Source: Kriegella aquimaris | GTDB lineage: Bacteria; Bacteroidota; Bacteroidia; Flavobacteriales; Flavobacteriaceae | Length of the DNA stretch: 64,000 nucleotides | NCBI RefSeq assembly: GCF_900103215.1 | Contig: NZ_FNGV01000004.1 | Location: 1 to 64,000, forward strand | Reading direction: 5' to 3' | Part shown: in pieces, positions 16,484-26,500 of the stretch | Layout of the letters: every line of letters begins with the position of its first letter | Position numbering within the stretch: the stretch's first letter is position 1 | Notes under the pieces: model-generated | Told to the model about the DNA's origin: nothing | What the model saw: the letters and a program-made list of their open reading frames with translations, nothing else | Databases searched by the model: none | Translations under genes and position numbers: made by a program

Positions 16484-17836
16484 TTATCCTATTTCTTTAT
16501 ATAATAAATCTAGCCCCTCCCTAATGATGCGCTGGTGCGGTTGCTTTGATATACAAATGAATTCAGTCAATGAAAAATCTTCGGGAGCCACTTCATACAA
16601 GCCCAATTGCTCCATTTCATCTAAATCTTGAACCATGCATGCCTTAAGCAATTGCATGGGATAAATATCCATCGGAAAAACTTTTTCGTACATTCCTGTT
16701 ACCACGAATGCCCTGTGCTCTCCATTGGTATTGGTGGTCAACTCATATTTTTTATTGGGTTGCAACCAAGAGAAGGTCAAAGCACGGGTCGCCGATATTT
16801 TATTGAATACGGGTTTGTTCCATCCGAACAACTCATAATCATCACCTTCGGGAATCGCTGTAACCGTATTATTGTAATACCCTAAATAACCATCTTGTCT
16901 GCTTTTCGAACCTGTAAGCACGTCACCGTTGATGACCCGAAAGTTATCGGTATTGACACCACTGGCATACAAAAAGGTAGAAATTTCAGTTCCAATTTTA
17001 GTTCTGTAATATTTTGGCGCTTTAACCGAAGACCCTGCCAAAGCAACAATACGCTCGGCATTGAATTTCCCGGTCAATAGTAACTCCCCAATAATAACAA
17101 GATCTTGTGGGTTGACCGTCCAAACGACCTCTCCTTTATTTATGGGATCTATTTTATTTATTTGAGTACCGACCAAACCTGCGGGGTGCGGCCCAGAAAC
17201 GTTGTGCAACGTTATGCCGCTTAAGCCGGTCATAGGTGAGCCTGAAGACTTTCCTATCGACACATGAACTTTGCCCGGAGTCAATTTACCTAAAGCACTC
17301 ACTGCTGCCTGCAACTCCTTTTCTTTTCCCTGCAACACAAAATCGTAGTCTGCAGCCAAAGGAGCCGTACTATAGGCAGAAATAAAAATAGCCTTGGGTG
17401 TATCATCAGGATTGGCAATAATATCATAAGGTCTTTGCTTGACAAAAGGCCAGCAACCGCCCTTGAGCAAGTAAGCCTTAATATCGACGGCAGAGGCGTT
17501 CTCGAAATCGAGCTTCGCATGCTCTAATTGACCTTGGGTCTTATCTGCCAATATTTTCAATGTCAGAATACGTCTGCGGGCACCACGCTCAATTTCAACT
17601 AGCTCACCGCTGACAGGCGAAACAAACACCATGTCTTGATTGTTCTTGTTGTAGAAAAGCGCTTCACCTGCTTTCACCTCAGCACCCTGTTTAACGAGCA
17701 TCTTTGGTGTTATTCCGTGAAAATCTTTGAGATTTATTGCGTAAACATTGCTTAAAACGGCTTTGGAAATGGTCTGTTCTGCTTCACCGACGAGGTTAAT
17801 GTTCAAGCCCTTTTTAATTCGGATGTCTTTGGACAT
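16484..17836 (-). CDS. nqrA: Na(+)-translocating NADH:quinone reductase subunit A
   Basis: A 450-residue peripheral cytoplasmic subunit and first gene of the operon. Its beginning, IRIKKGLNINLVGEAEQ, and the barrel-sandwich region (KQGAEVKAGEALFYNK, FVSPVSGELVEIERGARRR) are typical of NqrA. GISGITLHNVSGPHPAGLVG-like residues near 208 and the ending MEQLGLYEVAPEDFSLTEF match the family. No membrane segment is present. It is divergent from the plug gene, with 149 bases between them. Confidence 0.97.
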   Translation of the reverse strand: MSKDIRIKKGLNINLVGEAEQTISKAVLSNVYAINLKDFHGITPKMLVKQGAEVKAGEALFYNKNNQDMVFVSPVSGELVEIERGARRRILTLKILADKTQGQLEHAKLDFENASAVDIKAYLLKGGCWPFVKQRPYDIIANPDDTPKAIFISAYSTAPLAADYDFVLQGKEKELQAAVSALGKLTPGKVHVSIGKSSGSPMTGLSGITLHNVSGPHPAGLVGTQINKIDPINKGEVVWTVNPQDLVIIGELLLTGKFNAERIVALAGSSVKAPKYYRTKIGTEISTFLYASGVNTDNFRVINGDVLTGSKSRQDGYLGYYNNTVTAIPEGDDYELFGWNKPVFNKISATRALTFSWLQPNKKYELTTNTNGEHRAFVVTGMYEKVFPMDIYPMQLLKACMVQDLDEMEQLGLYEVAPEDFSLTEFICISKQPHQRIIREGLDLLYKEIG

Positions 17837-17867
17837 ATCTTTGTAGACCTTATGTTAAAATTTCGTG

Positions 17868-17875
17868 CAAATTTA
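17868..17875 (-). promoter_or_regulatory. -7 element of the nqr operon
   Basis: The minus strand reads TAAATTTG, matching TAnnTTTG, 31 bases before the nqrA ATG. No clear TTG -33 box is present at the right distance. Confidence 0.5.
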
Positions 17876-17958
17876 GTACTTAAAAGAAAGTTTTCATAAT
17901 TATTGACTATAAATTTGGGCATTACGACGATGTTAATTTTTTAGGTATGCTTTTTGTT

Positions 17959-17966
17959 TACCTTTG
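17959..17966 (+). promoter_or_regulatory. -7 element before the T9SS plug gene
   Basis: TACCTTTG matches the consensus and lies 19 bases before the ATG at 17986. A good -33 box was not seen. Confidence 0.5.
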
Positions 17967-17985
17967 CCCTAAAAATTGTATATAA

Positions 17986-19230
17986 ATGCGCATTATTCTT
18001 CAACAGCTCGTGCTGCTACTTATTTCAACTGCAATTTTTGCGCAAGTTCAAGAGGAGGTCACTCCACCAGAACACATAAAATCGATAATTTTCAAAGGGC
18101 CGACCGAAGACCAATTTCCCATAGCACAAATTGGCGAATCGATATATCTTGAGTTTGATGACCTTTCGGCAAGTGAACAAGACTACTACTATAAAATTGT
18201 TCACTGCGACTATGATTGGACCCCCTCATCTTTATTAAAATCACAATATTTAAAAGGAGTCGACAACCAGCGGATCATTGATTACGAAAATAGCTACACT
18301 ACTTTACAACCGTATTCAAATTACAGACTGACCATTCCCAATGACAATGTACGATTAAAAGTCAGTGGCAACTATCTTATTGAAATTTATAACAGCACCT
18401 ATGAGCTTCAATTCTCAAGAAGATTTGTAATCTATAAAGATTTGGTACAGGTCGGAGGCGTTGTAAAGCGCTCAAGGGATTTTAACTTTTTGAACGAAAA
18501 ACAGGTAGTTCAATTTACGATCAATGCCAATAATTTTCAGTTGGTCAACCCTAAAAAAGAGGTCAAAATTGCCATTTTGCAAAATTACTACTGGCCCACT
18601 GCGATTCATAACGTACCTCCTCAATTCACCATGGGCACCGAACTGGTCTATAAATACGATGAAGAAACCAGTTTTTTCGGTGGCAACGAATTCTTGAATT
18701 TCGATACCAAAGACCTTAGGGCCCCAAGTGCAGCCATTGCCAAGATCGAACTGCTCGATATTTACCAGCACTATCTTTTTTCCGACATGTACCGGTACAA
18801 CAGACCCTATACCTACTACCCTGATATTAATGGTGATTTCGTCATCAGAACCCTTCAAGGGGACGATAATTCAAGGGAAGCGGAATATTCAAATGTACAT
18901 TTCAGTTTACCCTATGATCAATTATTGAATCTAGACGATGTCTATATCTTCGGAAAGTATAACAATTACGAACTTATTGAGGAAAACAAGATGACCTACA
19001 ACGAAAACAACGGCATGATGGAAGCCCAAATAAAACTAAAACAGGGCTTTTACAACTATAAATATGCCATTCGCCGTGAAGATGGAACGATAGAACTCAA
19101 TACTATTGGAGGTAATTTCCATTTCACCGAGAACAATTACCTGATATTGGTTTATTACAGAAATTTCGGAGATCTTTATGACAGCATCATCGGTGTTGGT
19201 TCGGCAAATTCTAGAAACATAACTAATTGA
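17986..19230 (+). CDS. Type IX secretion system plug protein (DUF5103)
   Basis: A 414-residue exported protein of the DUF5103 family. In Flavobacterium johnsoniae a member of this family acts as the periplasmic plug of the SprA outer-membrane translocon. The signal peptide is MRIILQQLVLLLISTAIFA. The family character is seen in PPEHIKSIIFKGPTEDQFP, YYYKIVHCDYDWTPSSLL, YLKGVDNQRIIDYENSYTT and, at the C-terminus, EAQIKLKQGFYNYKYAIR. It is Tyr/Asn-rich and beta-rich. It is a single gene divergent from nqrA. Confidence 0.85.
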   Translation: MRIILQQLVLLLISTAIFAQVQEEVTPPEHIKSIIFKGPTEDQFPIAQIGESIYLEFDDLSASEQDYYYKIVHCDYDWTPSSLLKSQYLKGVDNQRIIDYENSYTTLQPYSNYRLTIPNDNVRLKVSGNYLIEIYNSTYELQFSRRFVIYKDLVQVGGVVKRSRDFNFLNEKQVVQFTINANNFQLVNPKKEVKIAILQNYYWPTAIHNVPPQFTMGTELVYKYDEETSFFGGNEFLNFDTKDLRAPSAAIAKIELLDIYQHYLFSDMYRYNRPYTYYPDINGDFVIRTLQGDDNSREAEYSNVHFSLPYDQLLNLDDVYIFGKYNNYELIEENKMTYNENNGMMEAQIKLKQGFYNYKYAIRREDGTIELNTIGGNFHFTENNYLILVYYRNFGDLYDSIIGVGSANSRNITN

Positions 19231-19257
19231 CGTATATTTATTCTTCATTCGCAATCG

Positions 19258-20373
19258 ATGAAGAACTGGTTGAACATACCGAAAAGAGGTCGATATCAAC
19301 TTAAATATCGCGGAGTAGAGTGCCTTAATTGCGGGCATCCATTGAAACTTAACGATAAATTCTGTCCTAACTGTTCTCAGGCCAACAGTACGAAGAAACT
19401 TAGTTTAAATGATTTTTTCAGTGAATTTTTTGCAAATTACTTATCCTATGATTCCAGGTTCTTGCGCACGCTATCGACCTTGCTCATTCGCCCAGGTCAG
19501 ATTACTAAAGATTATATTAACGGTAAAAGGGTTTCGTACACTAACCCGTTCCGATTTTTGTTAAGTCTGTCCATCATATATTTTTTGATGATCAATTATG
19601 GCGGTAACTACAACAGTTTTGACAAGTATGGCGCTGAGACCAAAAAAGATGTGTTGACCCGTTTGGACCTATTGGAACCGAACAGTCAGGATAACAGCTT
19701 TTCAGCATTAGATTCGATTACCCAGAGTACCGGTGTAAAACAGCTCATAGATAAAATCAAGAAACAAGATTCCATAATTATGTTGGATCCGGAGGCTCAT
19801 TTCCGCTCCCTGAGCAGTACTGCCTTTTTGCCACGGATAGCCGAAAAGCAAGATTTTTTCGAAACGTTAATAATTAATGACACCATCTATGACCTCGCCC
19901 AGGCCTCTCGAAAATATGATATACCGGATAATTTAGAAAATACGATTTCCTTTAATTTCGCCAAAGGCATCACAAAATTTCGGCAACAACCCGGTAGCTT
20001 CATTAGTAATTTAATTTCAAGGTTGCCATTCGCCACATTTTTCTTTCTTCCAGTCTTCGCTCTCTTCATTTGGCTTGCCTATGCCAGAAAAAAATACAAT
20101 TATACCGATCATTTGATCTTTGGCTTTCACAATATGTCATTGTTGTTTATCTTGCTCATTATTAGTCATTTTACCGAAAAGATTTTCAGTGTAAACAGCA
20201 ATTGGATTTTTCTAACTATTTTTTCCGTGTATCTGTTTTATGCTATGAAAAAATTTTACGGTGAAGGGATTTCTAAAACCATTGTTAAATATCTTTTTTT
20301 GAATGCTATTTTTTTTATATTGGCTGCGTTTTCGATATTAGTGCTTGTAGCCGGAAATATCATAACATATTAG
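19258..20373 (+). CDS. DUF3667 membrane protein with N-terminal zinc ribbon
   Basis: A 371-residue protein. A zinc ribbon with two CxxC pairs, CLNCGHPL and CPNCSQAN, lies at about residues 23-41. After it come the DUF3667 core (SRFLRTLSTLLIRPGQITKDY, then KRVSYTNPFRFLLSLSIIYFLM) and several membrane spans: one near residue 105 and a group in the last 130 residues. A soluble segment of about 140 residues separates them. The function of the family is unknown. The start at 19258 places the ribbon right after a short basic leader. apaG begins 11 bases downstream. Confidence 0.85.
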   Translation: MKNWLNIPKRGRYQLKYRGVECLNCGHPLKLNDKFCPNCSQANSTKKLSLNDFFSEFFANYLSYDSRFLRTLSTLLIRPGQITKDYINGKRVSYTNPFRFLLSLSIIYFLMINYGGNYNSFDKYGAETKKDVLTRLDLLEPNSQDNSFSALDSITQSTGVKQLIDKIKKQDSIIMLDPEAHFRSLSSTAFLPRIAEKQDFFETLIINDTIYDLAQASRKYDIPDNLENTISFNFAKGITKFRQQPGSFISNLISRLPFATFFFLPVFALFIWLAYARKKYNYTDHLIFGFHNMSLLFILLIISHFTEKIFSVNSNWIFLTIFSVYLFYAMKKFYGEGISKTIVKYLFLNAIFFILAAFSILVLVAGNIITY

Positions 20374-20384
20374 ACCCCATCAAT

Positions 20385-20771
20385 ATGATTACACAAGTAA
20401 CCAAGGGCATAAAGATTTCAGTTCACACGAATTTTGAAGGCACGTTCTTCAAAAATTACAAAATGCATTTTGCGTTTGGCTATACTATTACCATAGAAAA
20501 TCAAAGCAAAGACTCTGTTCAATTGACTTCGCGCCATTGGCAAATCTATGATTCATTGAACGATCTTGAAATTTTGGATGGTGAGGGTGTAATCGGAAGA
20601 AAGCCGGTCATCAAGCCAGGCGATTCGCACACCTACAATTCGGGTTGTCTTTTAGCCTCGCCTATCGGGGCTATGAAAGGACATTACAACATGGTAAATT
20701 TCAGTTCTACAGAAAAATTCAGGGTCTACATTCCTACCTTTAAATTTCATGCGCCCTTCGCACTGAATTGA
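20385..20771 (+). CDS. apaG: ApaG domain protein
   Basis: A 128-residue single-domain protein with the ApaG fold (fibronectin III-like). Family marks are YTITIENQSKDSVQLTSRHW, LEILDGEGVIGRKPVIKPG and HTYNSGCLLASPIGAMKGHY. ApaG was linked to cobalt and magnesium resistance in enterobacteria, but its molecular role is not settled. It is 11 bases after the DUF3667 gene and probably cotranscribed. Confidence 0.95.
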   Translation: MITQVTKGIKISVHTNFEGTFFKNYKMHFAFGYTITIENQSKDSVQLTSRHWQIYDSLNDLEILDGEGVIGRKPVIKPGDSHTYNSGCLLASPIGAMKGHYNMVNFSSTEKFRVYIPTFKFHAPFALN

Positions 20772-20816
20772 TTGTTTTTTAACCCTTTATTAGTTTTTAA
20801 TCGATTTCCCTTTTTA

Positions 20817-20824
20817 TACCTTTG
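20817..20824 (+). promoter_or_regulatory. -7 element before pruA
   Basis: TACCTTTG matches the consensus 30 bases before the ATG at 20855. A TTG at 20822 that could be mistaken for a start codon lies inside it. No clear -33 box. Confidence 0.5.
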
Positions 20825-20854
20825 AGGCCATTTCTCAACTCTAAAACAATTGAT

Positions 20855-22483
20855 ATGGGCAAAGGTTTTTTTCAAGTACCGACAGCAATAAACGAGCCGA
20901 TCAAAAGCTATGCTCCCGGGAGCAGTGAGCGTGATGAAGTACTCGAACAGTATAAGGAGTACTATAACGGGAATATCGAAGTTCCACTTTATATCGGAGC
21001 GTTAGAAATCAAGACTAGCCATACCAGGCCCATGTCTCCCCCACACGACCATAAACATGTAGTAGGGCATTACCACCTTGCCGAACAAACGCATGTTGAA
21101 AAAGCCATAGAAAACAGCTTGGCTTCAAGAGCTGTATGGGCGGATCTCAGTTGGGAGCAACGTGCAGCCATTTTTCTTAAAGCCGCCGAATTGATCGCAG
21201 GCCCTTATCGGGCAAAAATCAATGCGGCGACCATGATCGCCCAATCAAAAAACATACACCAAGCAGAAATAGATGCCGCATGTGAACTCATTGACTTTCT
21301 TAGATTTAATGTAGAATACATGTCTCAAATCTATGAAGAGCAACCAGATTCGGCCGAAGGTATTTGGAATCGGGTAGAATATCGCCCTTTAGAAGGATTT
21401 GTGTACGCCATAACTCCCTTCAATTTTACTGCCATTGCCGGGAACCTTCCTGCAAGTGCGGCCATGATGGGCAATGTCGTGGTATGGAAACCCAGTGATA
21501 GCCAAATTTTTTCTGCCAAGGTCATTGTAGATGTTTTTAAGGAAGCAGGGCTTCCCGATGGGGTAATAAACGTAGTGTATGGTGACCCGGTAATGATTAC
21601 CAAGACTGTTTTGGACAGTCCTGATTTTGCGGGCATTCATTTTACGGGATCTACCCATGTATTTAAAGAACTTTGGAAACAAATCGGAAATAACATTCAT
21701 AACTACAAGACCTATCCTCGAATCGTAGGGGAAACTGGGGGCAAAGATTTTATTATTGCCCACCCTACTGCAAAACCACGACAGGTAGCTACGGCCATCA
21801 CACGTGGTTCTTTTGAATTTCAAGGACAAAAGTGTAGTGCGGCCTCAAGAGTATACCTGCCAAAATCTACGGCTGACGAAATTTTGGACTTGGTAAAAAA
21901 GGATGTAGCCTCTTTCAACAAACCGGGTTCCCCTGAAGATATGTCGAATTTTATCACGGCCGTCATTCATGAAGGGTCTTTTGATAAGCTGGCCAAATAT
22001 ATCGACCAAGCCAAAAAGGATGAAAATGCCGAAGTTATAGCCGGCGGAGGGTATGACAAATCGGTAGGGTACTTTATTGAGCCAACGGTTATTTTGACCA
22101 CCGATCCACACTACACGACCATGGAGACCGAATTATTCGGCCCAGTAGTGACGATTTATGTATATGATGACCAAGACTGGTCGAAAACCTTGACCTTGGT
22201 CGACAGCACTTCGGAATACGCCCTTACCGGGGCGGTGCTTTCACAAGACCGCTATGCCATAGACGAAGCGACCAAAGCACTTCAGAACTGTGCCGGAAAC
22301 TTTTATATTAATGACAAGCCCACGGGAGCCGTAGTCGGGCAACAGCCTTTTGGCGGTGCTCGCGCCTCGGGCACCAATGACAAAGCAGGTTCTGCCCAGA
22401 ACTTGTTACGCTGGGTATCACCAAGATTGATAAAGGAAACCTTTGTGACACCTGAAAATTATCGGTATCCGTTTTTAGGATAA
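20855..22483 (+). CDS. pruA: L-glutamate gamma-semialdehyde dehydrogenase
   Basis: A 542-residue aldehyde dehydrogenase that oxidises glutamate semialdehyde / pyrroline-5-carboxylate to glutamate in proline breakdown. The start MGKGFFQVPTAINEPIKSY, PFNFTAIAGNLPAS, VGETGGKDFI (general-base Glu293) and FQGQKCSAASR (catalytic Cys327) identify it. The end (PQ-like GGARASGTNDKAGS, LLRWVSPRLIKETF) is diagnostic for this branch. The proline dehydrogenase domain of bifunctional PutA is absent. It has its own promoter; no proline dehydrogenase gene is in the window. Confidence 0.97.
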   Translation: MGKGFFQVPTAINEPIKSYAPGSSERDEVLEQYKEYYNGNIEVPLYIGALEIKTSHTRPMSPPHDHKHVVGHYHLAEQTHVEKAIENSLASRAVWADLSWEQRAAIFLKAAELIAGPYRAKINAATMIAQSKNIHQAEIDAACELIDFLRFNVEYMSQIYEEQPDSAEGIWNRVEYRPLEGFVYAITPFNFTAIAGNLPASAAMMGNVVVWKPSDSQIFSAKVIVDVFKEAGLPDGVINVVYGDPVMITKTVLDSPDFAGIHFTGSTHVFKELWKQIGNNIHNYKTYPRIVGETGGKDFIIAHPTAKPRQVATAITRGSFEFQGQKCSAASRVYLPKSTADEILDLVKKDVASFNKPGSPEDMSNFITAVIHEGSFDKLAKYIDQAKKDENAEVIAGGGYDKSVGYFIEPTVILTTDPHYTTMETELFGPVVTIYVYDDQDWSKTLTLVDSTSEYALTGAVLSQDRYAIDEATKALQNCAGNFYINDKPTGAVVGQQPFGGARASGTNDKAGSAQNLLRWVSPRLIKETFVTPENYRYPFLG

Positions 22484-22884
22484 TGTAAAGAGTAACTAAG
22501 GGGCAACTGTGATTCAGTTGCCTCTATAGCTTTAAATCCTTCATAAAATAGGTTTTTCCAACAATCCAATATCTAACGAAATGGATACTTGGGATTGGAA
22601 TGCATAATCGATTGCCTACCACCTCTCAAACGTATTTAAAAAAAGTAATACCCTACTTCACAATATTACGATTTACATACTCAAATATCTGATATACAAT
22701 TATTTATAACAAGAAGGCTATTTTTGCACTTTTTCATTGTGTTTTTAGAAGGAAAACAAACCTTTGGAGCTCAATCAAAAAAAACACCGTTCTAAACCCT
22801 TGATAATGAAGTGGATTTATATTATCTTAATACACCCTTTTTGGGTAACCCTATTCATTTTCTACAAACCTAATTCTAGACACC
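22484..22884. other. Intergenic region between pruA and the DinB gene
   Basis: The left end holds a hairpin (ggcaactg / cagttgcc, 22502-22522) that lacks a good T run, so it is a weak terminator at best. A -7 element TATTTTTG is at 22719-22726. An ORF that reaches into the DinB gene from here looks non-coding. Nothing else is recognised. Confidence 0.5.
22719..22726 (+). promoter_or_regulatory. -7 element before the DinB gene
   Basis: TATTTTTG matches TAnnTTTG. If used, the mRNA leader would be about 150 bases long. No TTG box at the right distance. Confidence 0.35.
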
Positions 22885-23397
22885 ATGAAATATTTAGTCG
22901 CATTCTTTACGTTTATTTCAGTTTTTTCACTCTGGTCTCAAGACAATTCAGTTCAAGCTACCCTACAGGGTACACTAGCCTATAATCAAGGCCAAGTGGC
23001 TTCATTGGCAGAAGCTTTTTCTGAGGACCAATACAATTGGAGACCTGCAGAAGGCATACGCTCCGTTGGGGAATCAATTTTACATATTGCCTTCGGCAAC
23101 TATTATCTAGCCTCGAAAATGGGCTATGCACCCCCATCTGATGTCGATATGGCGAACCTTCAAAAAATCGAGGGGAAAGAAAATATTTTAGCGGCCCTTA
23201 AAAAGTCGAACGAATTTGTACTTGAAAAAATAATGTTGGTCGAAAACGACAAATTTAATGAAGAAATTGATTTTGGATTTGCCAAAATGAGCACCCTGGC
23301 CGGTCTTTTGTCTATTTTGGAACACAATGGCGAACATAAGGGGCAGCTCATAGCCTATGCACGATCTGTCGGTGTTACGCCCCCTTGGAGCAAATAA
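22885..23397 (+). CDS. Exported DinB-superfamily protein
   Basis: A 170-residue four-helix bundle protein of the DinB/YfiT group with a signal peptide (YLVAFFTFISVFSLWSQ). Visible DinB features are YNWRPAEGIRSVGESILHIA (first metal His) and LLSILEHNGEHKGQLIAYAR, where the HNGEHKGQL His residues supply the other ligands. Members in this family bind a divalent metal and some are thiol transferases; the substrate is unknown. Export to the periplasm is less common for the family but usual in Bacteroidota. A strong terminator follows. Confidence 0.85.
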   Translation: MKYLVAFFTFISVFSLWSQDNSVQATLQGTLAYNQGQVASLAEAFSEDQYNWRPAEGIRSVGESILHIAFGNYYLASKMGYAPPSDVDMANLQKIEGKENILAALKKSNEFVLEKIMLVENDKFNEEIDFGFAKMSTLAGLLSILEHNGEHKGQLIAYARSVGVTPPWSK

Positions 23398-23489
23398 TTA
23401 CGGTAAAACAACCACGCCAAGAACTGCAAAGAAGAGCATTTACAGTTATCAAGCTTCGAAAATCTTTGTACTATTGAATAGTCAATATT

Positions 23490-23521
23490 GCCCATAACCA
23501 TAAATGGTTATGGGCTTTTTT
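23490..23521 (+). terminator. Intrinsic terminator after the DinB gene
   Basis: A perfect 11-bp stem (gcccataacca / tggttatgggc) with a 4-base loop is followed by T6. It ends the DinB transcript just before the convergent UnbV-type gene. Confidence 0.93.
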
Positions 23522-23550
23522 ATGCAACCCTTTAAAAAAACATCTTCAAG

Positions 23551-26500
23551 CTACTGCCCACTCGAAAGAGTTAAGACCTCCAGCGCATCGTTGTTCTTAG
23601 CAAACACTATGCTTTTGACCCCGTTAATGTTTACAGGCCTAATATATTTGACATCACCTTGCACCATAACACCACTTTCGCCAGCTGTCATGGCATGAAA
23701 ACCACCACGCCCATCGCCTGTCATAAGTAAGCCGTATGACGCATCGTTTCTAGGGGTTTCCACTTCTGAAGCATATAAATTTCCTGCCAACAGCAAATCT
23801 TTATAACCATCACCATCAAAGTCATCGACCAGAATATCGTTTACAGAAGAGAATTGTGCCCGATTATCCAACACATGCTTTTTAAAACCTTCATTGCTGT
23901 TCTCAAAAAAGGTAGTTGCAAAGGTATAAGCGCTTTGATGCACAGATTTTTTCAACTGATTCTCATCAAAAATATCACCGATTTCCGCCTTTCCAAAAGC
24001 ATCGTAGGTCGGGAATTTTTCTTTTATAAAGGGCATTTGTTGCGAAGAACACTGACGTCCACGAACAGGAACCAGTTTTGTTTCATCGTAGTAACCCAAA
24101 ACAATATCATTGCTTCCCGTATCATCAAAATCATCGGCATATACCTCAAAAGGAGCTTCTGCCGAAGCGCGATATTTATAATTGAGGCCTAAATTTCCGG
24201 CCACGATATCTATATCGCCATCTTGATCAAAATCATCGGCCGCCAAACTATACCACCAACCATTGGTATTTTTCAATCCGTAATCTTCCGTTTTCTCGAT
24301 GAAATCTCTACCCCCTTCACTCTCAAAAATACGTATGGGCATCCATTCTCCTGTAACTACCAAATCTAAATAGTCGTCCTTATTCAAATCAACCCAAAGG
24401 GCATCGGTAACCATTCCAAGGTTTTTCCAATCATCGAATACCCCACCTGTTACAACGTCGAAAACAATTTTACCATTTTTACTGTTATTGCGTAGCAAAT
24501 AACTTTGAGCAGGTGCAGGGTATTTTCCTGGTACTTGTCTACCACCTATGAATAAATCGATATCGCCATCATTATCATAATCGGCCGATTTAACACAAGA
24601 GCCGCTTATTGCAATATTGGGCAATGTTTCAGAAGTGTAACTAAACTCGCCCTTTCCATCATTCACATAAAGCCTATCGTTTAAGTTAGGAGAACCTTGA
24701 TTATATTCATTGCCGCCACTCACCACATAAAGGTCTAAATCACCATCACCATCAGCATCAAAAAATTCGGCAGCAACATCTTCATAACCAATAGTGCCCT
24801 GCATAAGATCATCATTCGAAGGTGCAAAGCCACCGCTACTGTTTTGCACATATAGTAAACCTGAACTCTCCAAGGCACCGCCAATGTACATATCTTCCAA
24901 TCCGTCACCATTTACATCACCAATAGCCATGGCCGGACCTTCATTTGACATTTTATGAGGCAGAAGGCTTTCTCTTTGAAAATCGTCAAACGCATTCTCT
25001 TTATGGACATAATCAATACCGGCGACCCTATTTTTTTTGAACAAGCGGGTCTTTGAGGGTTCGTTCTGCTTTGATTTATTAATTTCAGATTTATCGTACT
25101 CTAGCGTCAACAATTGATCTACAGACACATCAGTTAGTATCTGATGTTTATCATCTGGCCATATTACCTCAACGGTTGCTGTCTTGGCCGCACCGACACC
25201 AAAGTGTAGTTCACGGCTCATTGCCGACATAAACCCCCTGGTAAAGTAATGTTCTTGAATCTGACGACTATCGTCAGTTGTAACAATTACACGGGTACCT
25301 ACGCCATCACGATTATTTTTAGGCCCATTGAATTGTAAGGAAAGATAATGACCTAACCCCAGTTCCCTAGAATTGTTCTTCAAAATGAAAGCTGGATCAT
25401 CGGTATTATTAACGATAATTTCAAGGTCTCCATCATTATCCAAATCGGCATACACCGCACCATTCGAACTGGTTTCTTCGCCATCGCCCCAAACCTCGTT
25501 CATTTTTGCAAAATTCAAATTACCTTGATTTCTAAAGAAAAAGTTCTCTTTTTTTCGAGTTGGCATCTTGTTCAAAAGGTCACCAATGTACTTTTCGGCA
25601 TCGAACTTTTTATTTTGGCGTATCGAATCTTGTTTCTTATTGACGTAGTTTACAAAGTCATTATTTCTAAAATCTCTTTTAATACCGTTGGAGACGAAAA
25701 GGTCTTTCAGACCGTCATTATCCATATCAAAAAATAATGGGGCCCAACTCCAATCTGTCTTTGAAACCCCGGATAGCTGTGCGATATCTGAAAATATGGG
25801 TACATTATTTTCATTTAGATAACCCGAGTTCAATTGTAAGGTGTTGTACATATATTGATGATGCAATCCCAAAGCTACCGTTTCATGAAAACGTTGGGGA
25901 TTCATGCCGCTCATACTTGTTTTAATATCGTAATTGCTTTCCCCCATCATATCAACGGTCATCATATCAAGCCAACCATCATTATTGATATCGGCCATAT
26001 CATTGCCCATTGCAAAAAAAGAAATGTGCTTGGTCGCTTCCAAGATTCTATCGGAGAAAGTCCCATTCTTATTATTTATATAAAAAAAGTCTTTTCCCGT
26101 AAAGTCGTTGGCTACATACATATCAGGCCAACCATCATTATTTACATCGCCCACGGCTATCCCTAACCCATAGCCCAAGCGGTTCTGCACAATACCGGCT
26201 TCTTTACTAACGTCGGTAAATCGATTATTGTCGTTTCTTAGGAGTCTGTCGTTCGAAATACCGCCATCCATCGTTATAAGTTCAGCTAGACTCTTATCGG
26301 AAGGGTAGCTTGATGGATTATGATTCAATAGAAACATATCGAGATCACCATCTTTGTCATAATCAAAAAACGTGGCCTGCGTAGAGCAATCGGCTAGATC
26401 CAAACCATATTTTGCACTTTGTTCGGAAAATGTAGGTATACGACTTTCGTTCTCCGCCCCCATATTCACATACAGTTTATTCTTTCTTTTTTCAGGATCT

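Noticed and set aside
22502-22522. Hairpin after pruA as a terminator
   Set aside because: The stem is good but no T run follows, so it was kept only as a note in the intergenic entry.
22764-22985. 73-aa ORF before the DinB gene
   Set aside because: It needs a TTG start, overlaps the DinB signal-peptide region by 100 bases and has no family features.
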